Part shown: in pieces, positions 56,155 through 64,000 of the stretch
Layout: every line of letters begins with the position of its first letter
Numbering within the stretch: the first letter of the stretch is position 1
From: Hypericum androsaemum
Taxonomy: Eukaryota > Streptophyta > Magnoliopsida > Malpighiales > Hypericaceae
Direction of reading: 5' to 3'
Length of the DNA: 64,000 bases
Assembly: GCA_963995505.1 (NCBI GenBank)
Contig: OZ023181.1
Span: 24,362,366 to 24,426,365 of the forward strand
Translations under genes and position numbers: made by a program
Notes under the pieces: generated by a model
Database searches by the model: none
What the model was told of the DNA's origin: nothing
The model's input: only the letters and a program-made list of their open reading frames with translations

Positions 56155-56592
56155 AAAATCGGGACCAGTTGGTGTATGAGGGCCTCGACGTGGGGTGCTT
56201 TGGAGGATTGGATGCGTTTGTTTCCGAAAGGTGGTTACAAGCAGGTCTGGTACATTGTGTTTGCAGCTTGCTGCTGGGGTGTACGGCGTATGAGAAATAC
56301 GTGTATATTCGAAGGGAAGCCTGCTGATCTTGGTAATCTTGTGAAGCTTATTTTCAGGCATATAGAAAGAATGGTGCATTTGGGCAGGCCTTCACAACAT
56401 TACCCTGGGACAAAGCTTGGCGATTGTTATTGATTCATGGAGGCGTGATTAGTATTGTCTTCTAGTTGCTGGGTTGTAAGTGTGAATGTAGGCTGTAACT
56501 TATGCTTCGTTTATGTCCTTACAATGGTTGCTTTTGGTGAAATGTGTAGAACACTTCAGTTGATGGGGAATAATACTATACCGTTCAAAAAA

Positions 56593-57408
56593 ATATATCA
56601 ATATCGAACTAATTGCTAATAAAAAACAAAGTTCAAGATAAATTTCTTGTAAGTGTGTGCGTGCCTTTTTTGTTGTTGATAAAAGTGTGTGCATGTCAAA
56701 AGGAATAAAAGGCCCCCTAGCGTGTTGGATGGAAAAATGCACGCGTGTTTTTTTGGGACCATTTTGCCTCTATTTACCTCTCTTCCGTACCATACAGAAA
56801 AGCTTTCCCTGTACCTAATTTGTGCCAGAAAAAATATGTATATTTTTTTTCTATTTTAAAAAAATCCCAAATTAATATTAATATTACGTATCGAAGCGAA
56901 GAAATACAAGTGAGGCCACATTTAAAGAAAAAGAAACATAAAAAAATACACCACCGAGAAATATAAGCAAAGAAAAAAAGGAGACCATTAATTGCTACTA
57001 AGGAGCACGTGTGGCAGTCTTTTTTGAATGCACCAAACCCAATGACACGCGTGTAGCAAAGAAATAAAAAAAATGCATGTGTGGACAAAATTGTCCCCAT
57101 ATAATAATGACTGTCAGATCAGAATTGGCCTCATTTGACGGCCCGCATTTCTACCAGTACGATCCATGGTGGATTATTGAACTCTGGACCCAATTCGCAG
57201 CCCTGTTTCAACTATTTTTGGTTTTTTTTCAGTTGCAAATATAGTAGACATATTTATTTGTATGTGTTAAAAAATATATATATATATTTTTTGAATGGAT
57301 ACGAAAATTCTATTCTATTAAAAAATATTCATTTTTTTGCTTTGTTTAGGACCAAATGAAGCACACGCGCATTGGTGCATTTAATTATAAGACCTCCTGC
57401 GTGGATGA
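56593..57408. other. Spacer between LINE-2 and the next transposon
   Basis: AT-rich DNA with several A and T runs. No gene, RNA or bounded element is supported. Confidence 0.45.
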
Positions 57409-57417
57409 ATTGAAATT

Positions 57418-58774
57418 GGTTTTTTTTTATCTAAATGGTGCTACAATAGTAATGTTTTACAAAAATGGTGCTTGAAAATAAAGTTTTATAAATCTGGTGT
57501 CCAGGTAGGCGGATCCTTCCAGAATATGACTTGAGTGGTCGTGGAGAGCCAGAACACGACTGGCAGATGCATAGTCAGAATACCGCTTCCCAAGTCGTGT
57601 TCTGGAAAAACACGACCACCCAGGTCGTATTCTGGGTACCCTGGTTTTAAATACGACAACAATTGTCATCATGTGACCATATCGTCGTCCGCCATCGTGC
57701 GCTAAGGTCCACTTTTCCAACGGCATACGACCGATCCAATTGTATACATCTTGGTTGAGGTGCTTTACCTCATCTAGCCTAGCATGCAACTTCCGTTGTT
57801 GTGCTTGCATTCCTACAACAAAAATTGTAATACAAAAATTATTTATGTTACCTGCAGTCTTCATAAAATTCTTCACGGCTTCTTTTTTGTACTCTGTGTT
57901 AAGGTTGCTGGCAACATGTCGAAGACAATATCGATGGGCGGTATTCGGCAATTCTCCCCAACCATGATCGTCTGTCGTTCCCTTCTTATGCCTGTGTGCC
58001 GATCATAAATAACACATATGTATCATTGGTTAGGAGCCATATGCATCTTGATTAGTCTCATAAACCATGGCCAACTACTGGTGTTCTCACTCTCAACGAG
58101 GGCAAATGCTATTTGAATTATAGCATTATTCTCATCAACAGCGGTGTCGATCAAGAGAGCATGCTTGTACTTTCCATACAAGAATGTTCATCTCCAAGAC
58201 AAGAATGCAATGTTGGAAAGCTTCAATGTAGGGTTTGAAACTCCAGAAAACTGGCCTGAAGATCTTTGTTCCAACTTCCAGAGGAGCCATATAATAGTCT
58301 ACGCCAGGCACTGTGTGATAATACTCCCATGCTACAATGTTGATCATTGTTTGAACCATGGATCTAACATCTTGATCATTGTCAATAGACACTGGACAAA
58401 ATTTTCCTCTTCTAATAGACATTCTAAATATCAACCGCCCAACCTCTTCATTCGGACCAATTGTCTTTTTATTCACTTTTTTAAACAACAGATTTTGGAT
58501 AATTACGACCACAGTGGTCGTATTCTGTTCGAACCCTATCAGGAGGAAATAATTGACTAGAATACGACCAGGCTAGTCGTGCTCAGAAAGAATACACCTT
58601 TTGTGGTCGTGTTCTGACTACGCCTCTGCCACTCGTGTTGTAGCTCTCCACGACCGCCCAAAAGTCGTATTTTGGAAGGGCCCGCCTACATGGACACCAG
58701 ATTCGTAAAACTTTATTTTCAAATACCATTTTTAAAAAACTTTACTAATGTAAGCACCATTTAGGTAAAAATCT
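57418..58774 (-). mobile_element. Degenerate MuDR-type element with transposase remnant
   Basis: The 1357-bp element has inverted ends: atctaaatggtgctacaata and its counterpart acctaaatggtgcttacatt, with matches continuing through aaaataaagttttataaatc tggtgtcc into the inner tcgtattctgg blocks. The flanks attgaaatt (57409-57417) and attgaaact (58775-58783) form a 9-bp duplication with one mismatch. Unlike the other Mutator-like elements here, it still carries transposase sequence, so it descends from an autonomous element by internal deletion. Confidence 0.82.
57640..58520 (-). pseudogene. MULE (MuDR family) transposase remnant
   Basis: On the minus strand, 57951-57640 encodes HRYCLRHVASNLNTEYK, MQAQQRKLHARLDEVK and MPLEKWTLAHDGGRRYGHM, the segment at the end of the MULE transposase catalytic domain in plant MuDR proteins. 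Upstream, 58512-58135 encodes NEEVGRLIFRMSIRRGKFCP, part of the N-terminal region. The intervening frame is disrupted and most of the protein is missing. It cannot be functional. Confidence 0.75.
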
Positions 58775-58820
58775 ATTGAAACTTTGAGAGAATCAATTTT
58801 ATTATCTTATATATTTTAAA

Positions 58821-58940
58821 GAAAAAAGTACACTTAAGTATCCTGTAATTTTATATTAAGTTCATGTGGTTTAAGCATTTTTATGCCCTGTGATTTTTTT
58901 TGCTCGGACATGTTACAAGGTACTTAAGTGTACTTTTTCC
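58821..58940. mobile_element. 120-bp MITE of the 14.8-kb Mutator-like family
   Basis: The ends are inverted copies: gaaaaaagtacacttaagta at the left and tacttaagtgtactttttcc at the right. The same end sequence is used by the elements at 14823-16331 and 24318-24561. The 9-bp flanks tattttaaa and tatttttga match at seven positions. It is a minimal deletion derivative with only its termini left, lying in the promoter region of the gene at 59352. Confidence 0.72.
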
Positions 58941-59351
58941 TATTTTTGAAATTGTAAAGCGATTTTGGATCCTTCTCGAAGAGACTGCATCCCTGGGCCA
59001 GGCCATTCTTTTCCCAATATCAGCCGAAAGTGAACGAGCCGGGCCTTTTCTCGTTGTGAACAAGCTGGGCCAGGCCAGCCACAGGGGCTTAACTAAATGA
59101 AAAAGTAAAATTTTGAACTTAAACAACAAAGCGAATAAGTTTAGGTACTAGATAATGAATTCGCCATCCCCGCCGCCCTTTTAACTTCTCTTCCTCGTAT
59201 AGCCGTTTCCTCTATTGGGCGGGTGGACACCAGAACTCAAAACGTAGGAGAAGAGGGAAGATCTTTGCAATTGCTCAATGGTAATTGAATTAATTAGAGG
59301 AAACCCGCTAATCCTTTTCTCTTAAAAAATTGTGATCGTTAATTTCTTTGT

Positions 59352-60801
59352 ATGTTTCGCCAACCAACGGAGGAACTCGAGCCCTTGTTCGATTACAAAA
59401 GGGTTCAGCCATTCGCCGCCGTTTCACTGGATGGTACCCTTCCTTGCTTGTTTCGATATATACCCACTTGGTTAATTATTAATGATCTCGTTTTTCTATT
59501 GGGGTTCTTTTTAGATTTTAATTGCAATGCTCATTTTTTAAATTGTCGGTGTTGACTGCGAGAGGTTTCTTCGGGTTGTGCTTGGTTTGCAGATGATGAT
59601 GAGTCTGGTTCTTCCCCTGCTCCGGCTGCGATGTGGAAAAAGGTTTGGATGATTTGGTTTCGAATTGTTAAGTATCTGACTTATGTGGGGTTTCAACTTT
59701 CATGTTTGTGAGTTAATAATGTCTGTGGTTAGGATGAAGATGAACAAGACGAGGATGATGTCAAAGTAACGAAGGTTGTAAATCACGAAGTTGAGAACGA
59801 CGAAGATGATTGGTTGCTGCCCCTTCCAAAGGTCTCTGTCGATTTTCAAAACCAGCTTGGAGAGGATTCCACCATAAAGGAACTGGGGTGATAATTCTGC
59901 GACTTTGAATTTCTGTTTTGGTTTTCCACTGGACTATAAACTGTTACTTGTTCGGTTGCGTTCGTGCACGGAACTGAAAGAGGGTCTGTTCTGTATTGAT
60001 TTATAATATCTGTTTGGAACGAAAATTTGTTGATTTTAGTTTTGGACGTCTATGAGTAATTTGGACGAAGTAAGGAAATTCGGAAATAGATTCTGTTCTT
60101 TTTTAGGTAGCATCCTTGTTCTTTGCTTCTGATTGTATTTTAAAAGTGAGAATTGCTTTGATGAACATGTTGGTTAGATTGATCAGATTCCATCCAATAT
60201 TGTGCATTTGTCTAGTGGATGGCTGCTTGTTTACTCAAGTCGACATGCTCGGCGAATACAGATTAAAGAAGCAGGAGTTGGAGTTGGAGGCCCTTAGAAG
60301 ACCAGCTGGGGATATACTTCGTGAAGTGGAAGAGTCTCTAAGAATGGAAGTTGGAAATTCGTTGCACGATTCTTCAGAAGTTTGTGTTAAACAAGCCCCA
60401 AAGCCTGCTTGTGAAAGGCCTAAAATTGTTATTTCTATACAAAACAAGGAAGGCACCCTACAATTTCGTGTGTTTAAGGTACTCTTGAAGAAAGACATAA
60501 TTCTTCTTATGCTTCTTCTAACTCCCTTTTCTATGGAATTCTCGTATTTATTTCCTTCTCTGGACTTGAGACGGCTTTGTGAATAAAACCAGCCATAGGG
60601 AATCAAATAAGAAAATTGGTTATATGATACCAGGATGACGAGCTTGAGCAGATTTTCAAGAGATATGCAGAGAAAGTTAAATGTGATGTATGGAGCTTAG
60701 TCTTCTTCTTTGATGGAGATAAAATTGGTCAAAAGGCGACGCCTGAGAGCCTTGGAATGGAGGATGATGGCATAATTGAAGTGCATACGAAGGGACTCTG
60801 A
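59352..60801 (+). CDS. SUMO-like domain protein (Rad60/Esc2/NIP45 family), 223 aa
   Basis: Five exons keep frame: 59352-59433, 59593-59642, 59733-59887, 60262-60478 and 60634-60801, totalling 672 bp with stop, all GT-AG. The N-terminus is acidic (DDDESGSS, DEDEQDEDDVKV, ENDEDDWLLPLPKV), followed by a charged helix (LKKQELELEALRRPAGDILR, EVEESLRMEV). The last ~75 residues form a ubiquitin-like fold of the Rad60 SLD type: KIVISIQNKEGTLQFRVFKD, DELEQIFKRYAEKV, FFFDGDKIGQKATPESLGME, DDGIIEVHTKGL. There is no C-terminal Gly-Gly, so it is a SUMO mimic rather than a conjugated modifier. Relatives act in the nucleus in SUMO-dependent genome stability and transcription. A GC-rich island (58970-59090) and a MITE lie upstream. 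Confidence 0.9.
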
Positions 60802-61620
60802 GGCATGTTTCCGACACTTCTCAGTTCTATGTACACCAGTAAGCTTGTCATTTAATATGCTAGTTTTGGAATTTCCTCGCATCATAGCTGTTGTTTGTGT
60901 CATCACTTTAAACACTGATGGAATCCCTGTCGTATAACTTAGCGCAAACTTGCTCCCCGGACTTAACATATGGGTGCTTTGCAATTTGAATTGTGGACGA
61001 CATCATAAACTTTGTTGTCGCTGGGAAGTGCTTCTCTAACCTGCTCACTCTGTGATATGCAAAGATTGGTACAGGCCGGGGAGAGAGAGCTGAAAGCCGA
61101 GAAACCAAAAACGTCGAGGAGGTCGGGAATCAGGAACAAGATGAAGCTTGCAGACGGAAAGATTTATTTCATTATGTGTTTGGTGCATGAGCAGCCAGGG
61201 GAAGTATGGACTTCACTGGCTGCCTTGGTGGAAGCAGAAACAAGATCATTAACGGATTCCCTTCCCTTGGAAGCAAAACAGCCGAGAACATAGTAGTAAA
61301 GATAAAGGGGAAGGTTATTATTTCACGAGTTTAGGGTGAATAGATTTTTGGTAGAGGGAACAATTAAATCTGATCATCATTGTACGTTTTCTTCGGTTTC
61401 AGGAGGTTTGCGATAGATTATAAATTGTACTACAGAGTTAATTGTACCTTGCCTTTCTAGGTTGAAAGGCTAACTGCTTGTCAAAATAGTCGAATCCCTA
61501 ATAGACCAATTAATTTGAACCCGAATCAGGTGATATTACATAAATCTACTTCACTAAATTCTCACTTTATTTGCATATGCAGTTATTCAACTTAAAACTC
61601 GAAGCATTCAAGTTTCCAAA

Positions 61621-61690
61621 ATAAGATTATTTATAATTCTAATTAAATAAGATTATTTATAATTCTAATTAAATAAGATTACTTATAAAT
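61621..61690. repeat. 26-bp tandem array, about 2.7 copies
   Basis: The unit ataagattatttataattct then aattaa repeats at 61621, 61647 and 61673. The last copy is partial and changes to acttataaatagag. Confidence 0.9.
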
Positions 61691-61706
61691 AGAGTCATTG
61701 CGTGAG

Positions 61707-61830
61707 TAGTAAACAAAGCATTTTTCTTTTTCTTTTTCACGTCAAAAATTGCAATTGCAAAATGCGTCTATATTCCGTAATTAGTAAAAGCAACATTTTT
61801 CTTTTTCTTTTTTACGTCAAAAATTGCAAT
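61707..61830. repeat. 75-bp direct duplication
   Basis: The stretch agtaaacaaagcatttttct, followed by ttttctttttcacgtcaaaa attgcaatt, recurs 75 bases downstream with a few changes (first copy from about 61707, second from about 61782). Confidence 0.8.
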
Positions 61831-61834
61831 TATG

Positions 61835-61960
61835 GGCCCCAAATAGTCCTTGGGCTGGGATTTGACTTCCCCTCGGCCCATTGAGCCCAATAACCAGGCC
61901 CTCGCGGGGCAAATTCAAAACTCTATAAGTCGTCCTCGCCTCCCGCGAGTTCATTTCTAT
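61835..61960 (+). promoter_or_regulatory. Promoter of the gene at 62043 with GGCCCA-type (site II) motifs
   Basis: Several TGGGCC/GGCCCA/GAGCCCA motifs lie at 61833-61900 (gggcccc, ttgggctggga, cggcccattgagcccaata). These resemble the site II elements bound by TCP factors in promoters of growth and housekeeping genes. A TATA-like ctataagt follows at about 61922, ~120 bases before the ATG. Confidence 0.5.
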
Positions 61961-62042
61961 TCTATTCGCTTCAAATCAAAGACCTCAAAAAAAGTAACCG
62001 CCTTCGTCTGAAACTCAAAAGGCAAATAATTCCCCGAACAGG

Positions 62043-63490
62043 ATGACGACGACCGGGAAGAGGAAGAGAAGCGCTCGTAAATCGCCGATCCCTATGGCGT
62101 CCCCGTCTCTTTCTCCCACGCTGACGCCGGCCTCCGCTACGCCCGCAAAGAGATCCTCGCGCAAGGACACTACCAGGTCTCCGGAGCCGGCCAGAAACAG
62201 GAGCGCCGCCAAGGGAAGGCCTCCTCTGCACCTGAACTCCCCTCCTAGAGGCACCAAAACTCTAGTCTCCGTCTACGACCTCAGGGAGCTGGTCTTCTCG
62301 CGCCTCCGCGACCTCAAGTCCAACCTCATCGACCGATCTCACTCCGAGATTGTCAAAGATCTTGACGCCTCCCGATCCCGCCTCCACAAGCGCCTCAAGG
62401 TACTCTACTCCCTCTCCCTTTATTTCTCGACTATCTGCTTTGGTTAGTGTTCGGTTTCGATGGATCAATGCTTATTCTGGTAATTTTCGGGAGTCAAAAG
62501 CAGATCCAGACGCAAGCGAGCCAGCAGGTGATGGATGAGTCAGAGAAGGATTACAAGAAGACTTCGGAGCGAATTGCGGCTAGCTGCGAACAGATGAAGG
62601 TGAGAAACGGGACGCATTTTTACTATTTTCAATTGAAGGGAATATTCCGCTCCGATCGCCAATTTCACATGGACTACAGCTCTTACGTAGTGTTTTAGAA
62701 GCGAAACCGTGGATCTGATTACATGTCTTTGACGTGCAGGAGTCGTATGAAGAGTTCGGAGCGGATGTCCAAGCTACTCTATCCCGTGGTACTTGCCTTC
62801 CTCCTTATTTTGTGCTTTCAGGAGTTCGAACGTTGTAGATTCTGCAGGTTATTGTTTCAGCACACTGTTTGTATATGGATCATATCTGTTGGTTGTGCCG
62901 TAGGATCTCTATAATACTTCGAAGAAGATTAAAGGTCAGGTTGCTTTAGAAAGATTCAACATTAATATATGCTTACTTTAGGTTAGATTACTGGTGAGGT
63001 TAAGGAACAATGTTATTTGAATGAAGTACTAATGTTGTGAACATTACTTTAGATTAAGTGATGCGAGCGGAAGCGAGAATGTTGTTGGGTTGATGAATCG
63101 GAATGTTAACCATGACGAAATAATTTCACCTGTTAGGCATCAGATTATGTTTTCCTAAGTGTTTTGAATCTCTGCACTAGCTCTTTTTTTCTTGTGTTCT
63201 GCAATTAGTCCATTCACTTCGCGAGATTAGTTCAGCTTGCATCCTTATTCGAACTTTGGTTGGAGTTCGTTTGATTGATTTTGGTACAATCAGTATCAGT
63301 GGAAGTTATGCCATAAACTGAGAGACAGAAACTAATTAGTTGCAGCTCTGTATTTATCGTATTGGCATTTGGCACATCCATTGAAGTTGATCATCTTACA
63401 GTGTGCAAGACCGCCATTCCCGACCTTTCAAAATCCTTCGAGAAGCTGATTAGCGGTCTCCAGGCCCGTTTCGGAATATCATCAGCTTAA
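62043..63490 (+). CDS. Uncharacterised basic/coiled-coil plant protein, 196 aa
   Basis: Four exons keep frame: 62043-62399, 62504-62599, 62740-62788 and 63402-63490, totalling 591 bp with stop, all GT-AG. The N-terminal third is basic and Ser/Pro-rich (KRKRSARKSPIPMASPSLSP, RNRSAAKGRPP), suggesting nuclear location and phosphorylation sites (SP, TP). The rest looks helical and coiled-coil-prone: VYDLRELVFSRLRDLKSNLI, DASRSRLHKRLKIQTQAS, SEKDYKKTSERIAASCEQM, ESYEEFGADVQATLSR, ending TAIPDLSKSFEKLISGLQARFG. I do not recognise the family or a catalytic motif. Exons 2-4 have clean junctions and the C-terminus looks conserved in style, so a real gene is likely. Confidence 0.8.
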
Positions 63491-64000
63491 CCAGCAGCGG
63501 TGGATCATCTTGGTAAACATCTTTAAACTACTTTTCTCGTGCCCTTGTACGGTGGATGGGACCTTAACATTGTTTTTTATTGATGCATTGTTCTGGTGTT
63601 TGAATTATCTGGAACTTGCAATTATCCTTAAACGTGTGATGATTGGCTCGCTCAGTGGGTTTTTTCTCTGTTCAGGCACAAATTGCTGAAGTTGAAGCAG
63701 ATTTAATTTCGTTTGTGGAATAACAGAGGAGACGATGTAGATTTGTGGCTTTTTGGTTAAAATCGCCAAGTAGCAATGCCTACGACTTCATAGCTTATCT
63801 TAGAATAATGCACGGTCAAAATAGGAATAGGCTGAGGTTATGAACTTATAATCTGATAATCGAGTCGATTCCATGATTATAAGTTCATTCCATACCCGGC
63901 CAACCTCGGAAAAGAATGATCTCTCCATGCTTTTACTGCAGGTAACAACTTCCCACAATTCCCGGTATATTACTTTCCTTCGTAGTAAAAAGGTCATCTT
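63491..64000. other. 3' flank, nothing recognised
   Basis: The 3' UTR of the coiled-coil gene and spacer. A short inverted repeat, gaacttataatc / gattataagttc, lies at about 63841-63884 and could form a small hairpin. The open minus frame near the right edge has no recognised content. Confidence 0.4.

Larger units (their letters stand above)
46256..56592 (+). mobile_element. Decayed second LINE with RRM-type ORF1, split by a copia element
   Basis: LINE sequence occurs in two pieces, 46256-46372 and 51292-56592, interrupted by the copia element. The first piece and the start of the second join across the copia insertion into an RNA-recognition-motif ORF1 (GKVLDAYVLSKMSKIGSRFGFIRIS ... LQIGKRRVAVSVVRF). 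ORF2 follows from about 52769 with endonuclease, RT and zinc-binding regions, all interrupted by stops and frameshifts. The 3' end is gttgatggggaataatacta then an A run at 56586-56592. The left end is cut within the RRM, so the element is 5'-truncated or was broken by the neighbouring inverted-repeat region. I found no target duplication. Confidence 0.82.
60802..62042. other. 3' flank of the SUMO-like gene and promoter of the next gene
   Basis: It includes the 3' UTR of the SUMO-like gene. A frame at 61012-61293 has no recognised domain or support. A 26-bp tandem array (about 61621-61690) and a 75-bp duplication (61707-61830) follow. The final ~200 bp form the promoter of the gene at 62043. 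Confidence 0.5.

Noticed and set aside
61012..61293. A 93-codon frame downstream of the SUMO-like gene.
   Set aside because: No recognised domain, no splice or promoter support, and it overlaps the likely 3' UTR.

Overview
This is a nuclear DNA window from a flowering plant, most probably a eudicot. The signs are many-exon genes with GT-AG introns, AT-rich introns and spacers, GA/CT-rich leaders, plant-specific families (PLATZ zinc protein, BAT1-type permease, type-B-like response regulator), plant LINEs, a Ty1/copia element, Mutator-like elements and tRNA-derived SINEs. The species cannot be named from the sequence alone.

Layout of host genes: (1) 139-1229, minus: the first two coding exons of a PLATZ gene that runs off the left edge. 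(2) 6748-11977, plus: a complete 15-exon UDP-N-acetylglucosamine pyrophosphorylase gene (510 aa). (3) 13076-13489, plus: an intronless 137-aa plant protein of unknown function. (4) 19945-22838, plus: an 8-exon BAT1-like amino-acid permease (521 aa), with a tandem duplication in intron 1 that copied the exon-2 splice acceptor. (5) 25374-27568 and 30522-34982, both minus: two paralogues. The larger has an N-terminal pseudo-receiver with Asn at the phospho-acceptor position, a charged repeat region and a long C-terminal region. The smaller keeps only the C-terminal region behind a different first exon. (6) 59352-60801, plus: a 5-exon protein ending in a SUMO-like domain (Rad60/NIP45 type). (7) 62043-63490, plus: a 4-exon basic/coiled-coil protein of unknown function.

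Mobile DNA fills much of the rest. Mutator-like elements, most with long terminal inverted repeats and near-perfect 9-10 bp target duplications, lie at 2399-3217, 14823-16331, 17973-19074, 19253-19640, 24609-25318, 57418-58774 and 58821-58940. The one at 14823 carries a captured, broken fragment of 4-hydroxyphenylpyruvate dioxygenase. The one at 24609 has a 300-bp TCC microsatellite as its whole interior, and the one at 57418 has remnants of a MuDR transposase. Three copies of a ~100-bp tRNA-derived SINE and two LINE tails, all but one with clear target duplications, share the same A-rich 3' end.

From 36.4 to 56.6 kb is a nested retroelement block. An inverted-repeat (foldback-like) region at 36.43-46.25 kb holds a nearly intact 6.5-kb LINE with 12-bp target duplications and one nonsense codon. 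Next to it lies an older, decayed LINE (46256-56592) whose RRM-type ORF1 is split by a 4.9-kb copia element (46373-51291, minus).

The host genes do not form an obvious pathway. The points of most interest are the pseudo-receiver gene pair, the HPPD-capturing element, the duplicated splice acceptor in the permease gene, and the shared SINE/LINE tail.
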